A DNA stretch of 6,229 bases. It comes from Spirochaetaceae bacterium (GTDB lineage Bacteria > Spirochaetota > Spirochaetia > SZUA-6 > Fen-1364). A model generated the notes under the pieces. That model saw nothing but the letters and a program-made list of their open reading frames with translations, did not search any database and was not told the DNA's origin. This document shows, one piece after another, positions 1 through 5,576 of this stretch. The stretch lies in the NCBI GenBank assembly GCA_003154555.1, contig PMDT01000342.1:1-6229 (forward strand). Reading direction: 5' to 3'. A program made the translations under genes and the position numbers. The first letter of the stretch is position 1; each line of letters begins with the position of its first letter.

Positions 1-608
1 TCGCCTTCCGTCTCTACGACACCTATGGCTTTCCCATCGAAATCACCGAGGAGCTTGCAAAAGAGAACGGCATGGCGGTGGATCGCAAGGGATTCGACGA
101 GGCATTCGAAAAGCACCAGGAGCTGTCAAAGGCGGGTGCGGAGAAGACATTCAAGGGAGGGCTCGCGGATCACTCCGAGATGACGACAAAGCTGCACACG
201 GCCACGCATCTCCTGCACCAGGCGCTGCGCACCGTTCTGGGCCCGCACGTCGCACAGAAAGGTTCCAACATCACCGTGGAGCGGCTGCGCTTCGACTTCT
301 CGCACGCGCAGCCGATGTCGGAAGAAGAGGTCCGCAAAGCGGAGGCCATTGTCAACGAGCAGATCGGGCGGAACCTCCCCGTCAGCATGGAGATCATGAC
401 GATCGAGCAGGCACGCGCGTCCGGCGCCATCGCGTTATTCGGCGAGAAATACGAAGAAAAGGTGAAGGTCTATACGATCGGGGATTTCTCCAGGGAGGTC
501 TGCGGCGGCCCGCACGTCGAACGCACCGGCGGCCTGGGGAAGTTCGTGATTCAGAAGGAACAATCGTCATCCGCGGGTGTACGGCGGATCCGGGCGGTGC
601 TGGAATAA
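1..608 (+). CDS. alaS: Alanyl-tRNA synthetase, C-terminal part (5' end outside window), compact type
   Basis: This is the last 201 codons of alanine--tRNA ligase, which charges tRNA-Ala with alanine and hydrolyses mischarged Ser- and Gly-tRNA-Ala in the cytoplasm. The first whole codon is at base 3. The fragment opens with the end of the aminoacylation/tRNA-recognition region (RLYDTYGFPIEIT). It then passes into the editing domain with zinc-site motifs HTATH (His65 and His69 of the fragment) and CGGPH (Cys167, His171), and ends in SSAGVRRIRAVLE then TAA. Two parts of the textbook enzyme are missing. The roughly 120-residue beta-barrel segment that normally precedes HxxxH is reduced to a short linker, and the C-Ala domain after the editing domain is absent. 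The reading frame is clean, so this is a compact natural form and not decay. Known spirochaete enzymes are similarly short (about 600 residues). The usual Thr in CGGTH is Pro here. Identification is very secure. Confidence 0.96.
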   Translation, partial: AFRLYDTYGFPIEITEELAKENGMAVDRKGFDEAFEKHQELSKAGAEKTFKGGLADHSEMTTKLHTATHLLHQALRTVLGPHVAQKGSNITVERLRFDFSHAQPMSEEEVRKAEAIVNEQIGRNLPVSMEIMTIEQARASGAIALFGEKYEEKVKVYTIGDFSREVCGGPHVERTGGLGKFVIQKEQSSSAGVRRIRAVLE

Positions 609-613
609 GCGTA

Positions 614-630
614 GCCGCGGGTGCCGCGGC
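614..630. terminator. Perfect GC-rich inverted repeat between convergent genes, possible two-way terminator
   Basis: GCCGCGG, a 3-base loop GTG, then CCGCGGC form a perfect 7-bp hairpin. It sits between the alaS stop (608) and the stop of the convergent TPR gene (631), filling nearly the whole 22-base gap. Its position suits a shared terminator. Neither side has a run of T, so a classic intrinsic terminator is not shown. It may instead only protect 3' ends or mark a Rho-assisted stop. Confidence 0.45.
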
Positions 631-1731
631 CTAACCTCTCTGCAGCTTCTCCAGCAGCTCGCCGATGCCCAGGTTCTTGATGCCCATGCGCTGCGCGCGC
701 GTGAGCACGTCGAGCGCCTTGTCCTTTTTGTCCAGGGCGAGCCAGCTCTGCGCGATTTCCAGGTACAGGCGGGGATTCTTTGCGTCATTGACGAGCAGAC
801 CGGAGAGACTCTCGATGGCCTCGAGATAATTGCCTTTTTCCTTGTTGATCAGGGCCAGCCCGAGCACCGCGTAGCTGTCGAACTCGATATTGAGGGCCTT
901 GCTGTAGTACTCCCGCGCGGTATCGAGATTGTTCATCGCCCGGTGGGAGTCACCGATACGCGTGAGGATCACCTTGTTGTCAGGGTCGGCGTCGAGGATC
1001 TTCTGCCAGTAGAAAAGCGATTCCTGCGGTGCATTCATGCCCCGATAGCAGTCGGCCAGTCCGAAGAGAGCATAGAAGTTGCCGGATTGTATCTCCAGGG
1101 CTTTCTTGAAGTAGGGGATTCCCTTTTCGTAGGTCTTCAGCTTGCGGTAGCAGTTGCCGATGGACGTGAGGACCCAGATATTCTTGGGATCCTTCTCGTG
1201 CATCTTCTCCCAGTACGTGAGCGCCTCACGATACTCCTTCAGGTCGAAGTGCAGGTACCCGAGGCCGGTAAGCGCATAAGGGTTTCCCGGGTCGATCTCA
1301 AGGATCTTGTGATAGATCTCCTTGGACCTGCTGAAGTCCAGGACCTTGCGGTACGCGTCCGCGATGCGCGTGAGCACCGTCACGTCGCTGTCACCCTGGG
1401 CCAGGTATTTCTCCCATATCTCGATCGCCCGGTGGAACTGCTTGAGCGAACGGTAGCTGTCGGCGAGGCCGACAAGCGCATACTTGTTGCCGACGTGGTA
1501 GCCCAGGCATTCCTCGTAGTAGCGGATTGCCTCATGGTAGGACTTGCGTTTGCGCGCCGCGTCCCCCATGCCCACGAGGGCATAGTTGTTCTGCGGCTCG
1601 ACTGTCAGGATCCGGCGGAAATTCTCTTCCGCCTCCGCGATATGCTCTTCCTTGAGAAGCTGGTAGCCCCTCTTGGAAAGCTCCGATATCGAAACGGGTA
1701 CGGGCTCCGACATTTTCTCATCGCTGCTCAT
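631..1731 (-). CDS. TPR-repeat protein, 366 residues, ten tandem units
   Basis: This is a soluble protein made almost wholly of tetratricopeptide repeats, helix pairs that form a curved scaffold for protein-protein contacts. No signal peptide, membrane segment or enzymatic domain is visible. After a 13-residue head, ten units of 33-34 residues run from about residue 14 to 352, followed by a 14-residue tail. From the third unit on, two unit types alternate: one with YALxGLADxYR in helix A, the other with VLTRIADAYRK. The start at 1731 is chosen because its ATG overlaps the upstream gene's TGA as ATGA, with AGGAG 14 bases upstream. An in-frame ATG at 1761 has a better-spaced AGGTGAT and would add 10 residues while overlapping the neighbour by 34 bases; it cannot be excluded. 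The gene is translationally coupled to the small TPR-like protein before it. Binding partner and role are unknown. Similar proteins occur in spirochaetes (recalled, not searched). Confidence 0.9.
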   Translation of the reverse strand: MSSDEKMSEPVPVSISELSKRGYQLLKEEHIAEAEENFRRILTVEPQNNYALVGMGDAARKRKSYHEAIRYYEECLGYHVGNKYALVGLADSYRSLKQFHRAIEIWEKYLAQGDSDVTVLTRIADAYRKVLDFSRSKEIYHKILEIDPGNPYALTGLGYLHFDLKEYREALTYWEKMHEKDPKNIWVLTSIGNCYRKLKTYEKGIPYFKKALEIQSGNFYALFGLADCYRGMNAPQESLFYWQKILDADPDNKVILTRIGDSHRAMNNLDTAREYYSKALNIEFDSYAVLGLALINKEKGNYLEAIESLSGLLVNDAKNPRLYLEIAQSWLALDKKDKALDVLTRAQRMGIKNLGIGELLEKLQRG

Positions 1732-2075
1732 CTGGTTTTCGTGTTCTCCTCTGAAAGCCATTGTTTCATCACCTGTGCTATTTGTTCGACGAGCGCGGCG
1801 CTCTTGTCGGGGGCCGGCGCAAGCCAATACGCCTGCAGGGCCTTGAGGGGCTGCCCTTCTTTCCTGTATCGGTCCCCCACCCTTATCAGCCCATCAGAAT
1901 ATCGCGTCGTGACGAATATTTTCTCCGCGAGCTTGAACTCCCCCTTGTTAAAAAGCTCGTTGCCCTTGCGGATAAGCGCCACTCTCTTTTCGCCGTCGAG
2001 CGATGCAGGAATCTCGCCCTGGATCTTCAAAAATCCGCCGGAAGGCAACTTCTTCAGGATGTCCTGCGCGCTCAT
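1728..2075 (-). CDS. Small conserved TPR-like protein, 115 residues
   Basis: This is a short cytoplasmic protein of unknown function, first gene of the pair with the TPR protein; its TGA overlaps the next ATG. It begins MSAQDILKKLPSGGFLKI. Two TPR-like helix pairs can be read: about residues 32-64 (ALIRKGNELFNKGEFKLAEKI) and 63-95 (IRVGDRYRKEGQPLKALQAY), and the protein ends in a charged tail. No signal peptide or membrane segment is visible. The frame stays open far upstream, back through hisB in another frame. The start at 2075 is preferred because it has GGAAGG five bases upstream, clears hisB, and opens the recognisable protein. An ATG at 2108 is possible but would place a hairpin inside the coding region. 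I recall a similar small protein beside a TPR protein in treponemes. Function is not known; it may bind or cap the TPR protein. Confidence 0.82.
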   Translation of the reverse strand: MSAQDILKKLPSGGFLKIQGEIPASLDGEKRVALIRKGNELFNKGEFKLAEKIFVTTRYSDGLIRVGDRYRKEGQPLKALQAYWLAPAPDKSAALVEQIAQVMKQWLSEENTKTR

Positions 2076-2088
2076 CCTCACCTTCCAC

Positions 2089-2106
2089 GCCACGGCACAC
2101 CGTGGC
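2089..2106 (-). promoter_or_regulatory. Leader hairpin directly upstream of the ribosome binding site
   Basis: GCCACGG, loop TGTG, then CCGTGGC (read on the - strand) form a perfect 7-bp stem with a 4-base loop. It ends a few bases before the GGAAGG that serves the 115-residue protein. A second GTGG lies just after the stem and could pair with the same CCAC, moving the structure onto the ribosome binding site. A role in translation control or message stability is possible but only inferred from position. Confidence 0.4.
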
Positions 2107-2174
2107 ATCCGTCCAATGTCGTCACGGTACCCCGCGGCATCCGCACAGCCATGGCGTCCCCGGACATTGATTTC

Positions 2175-2203
2175 AAGATACTTGTTTGCCGTTATAGAGT
2201 AAA
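2175..2203 (-). promoter_or_regulatory. Putative sigma-70 promoter for the small protein-TPR operon
   Basis: On the - strand TTTACT (2203-2198) and TATCTT (2180-2175) are separated by exactly 17 bases, each matching the consensus at 4 of 6 positions. The surrounding 50 bases are clearly more AT-rich than their neighbours. Transcription would start near 2168, giving a leader of about 93 bases that contains the hairpin at 2089-2106. It lies in the only gap between hisB and the operon. Confidence 0.5.
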
Positions 2204-2241
2204 CACCTCGCCGCAATGCGAAAGCCCGCTTTGAAGCGCAG

Positions 2242-2826
2242 CTATCCGATCCGCCCCTTTGACGACATCGCGCGATCATCCCGGGCGTAGGCGGCAGCGA
2301 GCGCGCGTCCCAGCGCCTTGAAAGCTGCTTCTGCCATATGGTGACCATTCTCTCCGCGCCTGACCTCGATGTGGAGGCTGATGCGCGCCGAGGAGGCGAG
2401 TGCCACGAAAAACTCGCGAAGGAGTGAGAGATCGAAGGTTCCCGCCCAGAGATGCGTGAAGACGGCGTGAAGGGACAGAGTCGGTCTCCCGCAGACATCA
2501 ATGACGACCTCGGCGAGCGCTTCGTCCATCGGTATCACGGCATGGCCGAAGCGCGCCGTTGCGCCGGTTTTTGCCAGCACCTCAGCGAATGCCTGGCCCA
2601 GGACGAGGCCGACGTCCTCCACGAGGTGGTGAGGGTCCACTGCAATGTCCCCCTTTGCTGCCACCGAGAGCCCGAGCCTTCCGTGAAAAGACATCGCCGT
2701 GAGCATGTGATCGAAAAAGGCGATCCCGGTATCGATGCCGCCTTCCACCGCCGCGTCCGGGTCCAGGGTGAGGCTGATCTGTGTCTCGTGCGTCGCGCGG
2801 GAAAGCTGTACAAGGCGAGAGGACAT
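2242..2826 (-). CDS. hisB: Imidazoleglycerol-phosphate dehydratase
   Basis: This is a complete 194-residue enzyme of histidine synthesis. It dehydrates imidazole glycerol phosphate to imidazole acetol phosphate in a manganese-dependent cytoplasmic reaction. All family signatures are present in order: RATHETQ near the start, FFDHML (about 38-43), the metal-binding DPHHLVEDVG (about 64-73), PMDEALAEVVIDVCGRP (about 99-115), LREFF (about 136-140), GENGHHMAEAAFKALGRAL (about 158-176) and the terminal SSKGRI. Length matches stand-alone bacterial HisB, with no fused histidinol-phosphatase domain as in E. coli. The ATG at 2826 has AAAGGTGG seven bases upstream. No other his gene is next to it: the genes on both sides are unrelated and it has its own promoter. 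Histidine genes therefore appear scattered, as far as this window shows. The Ser usually found in D(L/V)SGRP is Cys here, a mild substitution. Confidence 0.97.
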   Translation of the reverse strand: MSSRLVQLSRATHETQISLTLDPDAAVEGGIDTGIAFFDHMLTAMSFHGRLGLSVAAKGDIAVDPHHLVEDVGLVLGQAFAEVLAKTGATARFGHAVIPMDEALAEVVIDVCGRPTLSLHAVFTHLWAGTFDLSLLREFFVALASSARISLHIEVRRGENGHHMAEAAFKALGRALAAAYARDDRAMSSKGRIG

Positions 2827-2885
2827 TGTGCTGCCACCTTTCGATATCCGCTGCAGTCCGGGCCGGCCACGGGCTCGCTCTGCCC

Positions 2886-2899
2886 GCGGCGTTCGCCGC
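2886..2899. promoter_or_regulatory. 14-base palindrome at the hisB transcription start, candidate operator
   Basis: GCGGCG-TT-CGCCGC is a perfect inverted repeat lying just downstream of the hisB -10 box and covering the expected transcription start near 2894. Its position fits a repressor site, or a hairpin at the very 5' end of the hisB message. No protein can be assigned to it. In GC-rich DNA such palindromes also arise by chance. Confidence 0.35.
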
Positions 2900-2900
2900 T

Positions 2901-2928
2901 ATTCTATCCGTGCGCGGAGGAACGTCAA
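2901..2928 (-). promoter_or_regulatory. Sigma-70 type promoter for hisB
   Basis: On the - strand TTGACG (2928-2923) and TAGAAT (2906-2901) are separated by 16 bases, each matching the consensus at 5 of 6 positions. This is the best promoter match noticed in the window. It lies between the kinase stop (2954) and the hisB start (2826) and predicts a leader of roughly 68 bases. It implies hisB is transcribed independently of the kinase gene. Confidence 0.65.
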
Positions 2929-2953
2929 CACCGGAAACCTCCGTTGCGCCCCC

Positions 2954-5467
2954 TCAACCCGCGTCGGCGAGTATGCGCTGCACCATCGCGGCGAGGATCG
3001 GCGCGCGCACGGGTTTCAGGAGATAGGGCACACCGGATTCCTCGAGGAACAGCCGGGTGGCGGGATTGAGGCTGTCACCGGTAATATAGATGAGCCGCGA
3101 AAGGAGATTCGGCCTGCTGGCCCTGATCCAGTCGTAGAGAGCCCGCCCGTCCCTGTCCGGCATCTGGAAATCCGAGATCACAAGGGCAACCGGCGTGCCG
3201 GAGGCAAGCAAGGCAACGGCCTCCTGACCGTTTGCCACCGCGTCGACAGCGTACCCGAGGCTTTCCAGAAAATCGTGCGCGAACTCCCTGATCGATGCCT
3301 CATCCTCCGCGATCAGGATGCGCCGGCCGGCGACGGAACGAAGCTCGCCCGGGCGGGCGGCCCCGCTGCAGGGGAGCTCCACCCTGAACGCGGCGCCACC
3401 GGCGCGCCGGTTGGCGGCTTTGATGTCACCGCCAAAGGACTCCACAAAACCAAGGGAAATGGCGAGCCCGAGGCCCGTGCCTTCACCGGCCGCGCGCGTG
3501 GTGAAGAAAGGATCGAACAGCCGGGGCAGGCTCTGCTCGGAAATCCCCGGACCCGAGTCTTCGATCTCGACGCAGGCGCGCCCGGCGGCCTCTTTTGACC
3601 TGATCCATATCTCGCGGAGCGATCCGCCGGGCACCGCGGCAAGGGCGCGCTCCGCGTTGTCGAGGATATTGTGAAAGACCTGGCGCAGCTGGCCGGGATT
3701 GGCGATGACGGGGAGCTCCTGCTCCCGCAGCTCCACGTGCGGCGTGATGCCCGCGGACTCCCACCGCCCGCGACGCAGCCCGATCACGGCGCGGAGCGCC
3801 TCATTGAGGCCGCAGGAGATGCTCGCGGTCCCTGCCTGCCCCGAGGTCCCCAGGAGTCCCTCCACGATGCCCTGGGCGTCGCGCGCTTCCGACAGCACAC
3901 GGTCCAGGTCATCGGCAAGAGCGCCCTGCCCGCCCCGATCGCGCGCAAGCTCCATGGAAGCGGTGATCCCCGCGACAGCGTTGCGCAGCTCGTGCGCGAC
4001 TTTCGAAATAATCTCTCCCAGCGCGGCGAGCTTCTCGGACCTGCGGAGCTTCTCCTCGATGCGCCTGCGCGCGGTCACGTCGCGCGCAACGCCGAAGACC
4101 TGGACGCCGCCGGAGGGGAGATTCGTCGTGATGCTCGTGTACTCGAGGATGATTTCGCTTCCGTCCGCGGCGACCGCACGCACCTCCCCCACCTCGCCGG
4201 ATGGATGGGCACCGGCGAGAAACATGCGCATTTCCTCCCACTGTTTCTCCTTCTGGGAAGGCGCGACGAACTCGACGAAGGACCGGCCCACCATGTCAGC
4301 GGCGCGGCGTCCCAGGATCGCTTCCACGCGCGAGTTGAGGAATGAGAAGCGGCCGTCTGCATCGATGGAATAGATGATGTCCCAGACGCTCTCCGCGACA
4401 CGCCGATAGCGGCTCTCCGATTCCTCCAGCGCCGTCGTGCGCTCGCGAAGACGCCCCACCATGTCGTTGAACGCCTGAGACAGGACGCCGAACTCGTCGG
4501 TGCGGATCTCCCTGATCCGGTACGAGAGATCCCCCTCCGCGATGCGGACCGTGCCGAGGAGAAGAGCATCCATGGAGCGTGAATACAGGACCGCAAAAGC
4601 GCCGCCGAGCAGCACCGCCATGGAAAGCCCCGCAAGAAAATAGACAAGCGAGCGGCGGAGCATCTGGAAGATGGGAAGATATGCCTCGGCGGCGGGCTGT
4701 TCGATGAAGACCGTCCACCCCAGGCCGGGCACGACGCTGCTCACCACGAGCGGCGGGGCAGCGCCGGGAGCGCGGACCTGCGCGGGCTTCTGGCCGCGGA
4801 GGATGACGGCCTTGTCGGGATACGCCAGGAGCGTCCCTTCCGCGGAAACCAGGTACGCGAACCCGCCGGGACCGGCATCGATGCCGTCGATGAGGCTCCA
4901 GATCTTCTGCAAAGGCAGGAGCGCCAGGAGCGCGATATCTGCATCCACGGGCGTGACGAATGTCATGACCGGAAGCTGGTGCACATCGATGCTGACGGGA
5001 GACGTCCAGTCGACCCCTGCCCGCGCGCGGCGAAAGGCCTCTGCCGGGAAAAGGGCAAGGTCGGGTGCCGCGATGCCGCTGTTCGCAACGACCCGCCCGG
5101 CCCTGTCGATGGCCATCACAGACTCGAAAAGCCTTTCGGACAGAACATGATTCTTCAGAAGGACGTCACGAACCCACGGCGTGGCCGCAACGAGCTGCAT
5201 GAAGTCGGCGGTCGACAGGAGGTCCCGGCGCGCGGCGTCGATGAAAGATCCGATCTCATTGGCGGCCTGCGTGGCGATCTGCTCGTTGCGCTGGAGGAGC
5301 GTGCTGCGAAGCTCATCGGTTGCGAAACGGACGATGAAACCGGCGGTGAAGGAAATGGCCAGCAGCACCAGGGCGCTCGCCGTGAGGGCAAGCTTCACGG
5401 CCATGCGATTGAAGAACGGGACGCGCGCCCTGAGGAGATCACCCGCGGGTGCGGGATGAACGTGCAT
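2954..5467 (-). CDS. Membrane-bound hybrid sensor histidine kinase (Cache-HAMP-PAS-HisKA-HATPase-REC)
   Basis: This 837-residue inner-membrane signalling protein senses an unknown signal, autophosphorylates a His and passes the phosphate to its own receiver. Domains in order: a basic N-terminus and membrane helix at about 24-48; a periplasmic double-Cache-type sensor at about 50-270 (note YLVSAEGTLLAYPDK); a second helix at about 273-295; HAMP at about 296-348; PAS at about 351-475; HisKA with HELRN, phospho-His492; and the ATP-binding domain with N-box NILDNAE (604), DSGPGIS (637), FDPFFTT (651) and GEGTGLGLA (661). The C-terminal receiver at about 715-835 has acidic pair Glu721/Asp722, phospho-acceptor Asp766, Thr796 and Lys818. 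All catalytic residues are intact. The Pro usual after HELRN is Ala497. ATG 5467 is the most upstream possible start, but no ribosome binding site is seen; ATG 5404 is an alternative, also without one. No separate response regulator or phosphotransfer gene is adjacent, so its output partner is unknown. Confidence 0.95.
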   Translation of the reverse strand: MHVHPAPAGDLLRARVPFFNRMAVKLALTASALVLLAISFTAGFIVRFATDELRSTLLQRNEQIATQAANEIGSFIDAARRDLLSTADFMQLVAATPWVRDVLLKNHVLSERLFESVMAIDRAGRVVANSGIAAPDLALFPAEAFRRARAGVDWTSPVSIDVHQLPVMTFVTPVDADIALLALLPLQKIWSLIDGIDAGPGGFAYLVSAEGTLLAYPDKAVILRGQKPAQVRAPGAAPPLVVSSVVPGLGWTVFIEQPAAEAYLPIFQMLRRSLVYFLAGLSMAVLLGGAFAVLYSRSMDALLLGTVRIAEGDLSYRIREIRTDEFGVLSQAFNDMVGRLRERTTALEESESRYRRVAESVWDIIYSIDADGRFSFLNSRVEAILGRRAADMVGRSFVEFVAPSQKEKQWEEMRMFLAGAHPSGEVGEVRAVAADGSEIILEYTSITTNLPSGGVQVFGVARDVTARRRIEEKLRRSEKLAALGEIISKVAHELRNAVAGITASMELARDRGGQGALADDLDRVLSEARDAQGIVEGLLGTSGQAGTASISCGLNEALRAVIGLRRGRWESAGITPHVELREQELPVIANPGQLRQVFHNILDNAERALAAVPGGSLREIWIRSKEAAGRACVEIEDSGPGISEQSLPRLFDPFFTTRAAGEGTGLGLAISLGFVESFGGDIKAANRRAGGAAFRVELPCSGAARPGELRSVAGRRILIAEDEASIREFAHDFLESLGYAVDAVANGQEAVALLASGTPVALVISDFQMPDRDGRALYDWIRASRPNLLSRLIYITGDSLNPATRLFLEESGVPYLLKPVRAPILAAMVQRILADAG

Positions 5468-5525
5468 AACGCCCGAGTGTGACGGGGGGCGTGGATGAAA
5501 TCAAGGCGTAGCCAGGGAAGGCGAG

Positions 5526-5574
5526 GGCCGACGAGGTCAGGGACGGCCGAAAGGAGGCCCGGCGCGCGTCGGCC
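5526..5574 (-). repeat. Nested inverted repeat after the ATPase gene
   Basis: GGCCGACG (5526-5533) and CGTCGGCC (5567-5574) are perfect 8-base inverted arms, with a smaller GGCC/GGCC pair (5545-5548 and 5556-5559) inside the 33-base loop. It begins three bases after the ATPase stop, in the 109-base gap before the kinase. It could form an RNA structure ending or protecting the ATPase message. No T run follows, so an intrinsic terminator is not supported. No convincing promoter for the kinase was found in this gap. Confidence 0.35.
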
Positions 5575-5576
5575 GC

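Noticed and set aside
631..1692. Regular DNA repetition of about 102 bases suggesting a tandem repeat array
   Set aside because: It is explained by the protein-level 34-residue TPR units; the DNA copies are strongly diverged and are not a nucleotide repeat or CRISPR-like array.
577..2202. A 541-codon open frame on the + strand opposite the TPR gene
   Set aside because: It is antisense to a clear TPR gene, has no recognisable domain, and its Val/Leu/Asp-rich composition mirrors the reverse codons of the repeats. It is a GC-driven shadow.
2221..2244. Possible terminator just after hisB
   Set aside because: Only a 4-bp stem (CGCT/AGCG) with a tetraloop and no U-tract; too weak to call.
2076..2501. 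N-terminal extension of the small TPR-like protein back to 2501
   Set aside because: It would overlap hisB by about 260 bases, its sequence reads as Arg/Ser-rich out-of-frame translation, and a ribosome binding site and recognisable start occur at 2075.
3671..4373. Two 224-codon + strand frames opposite the histidine kinase
   Set aside because: Both are antisense to kinase coding sequence with intact motifs, show no domain, and overlap each other in different frames.
5490..5515. Sigma-54-like TGGC...TTGA upstream of the histidine kinase
   Set aside because: The spacing is one base short and the invariant GC of the -12 element is GA, so it does not meet the consensus.
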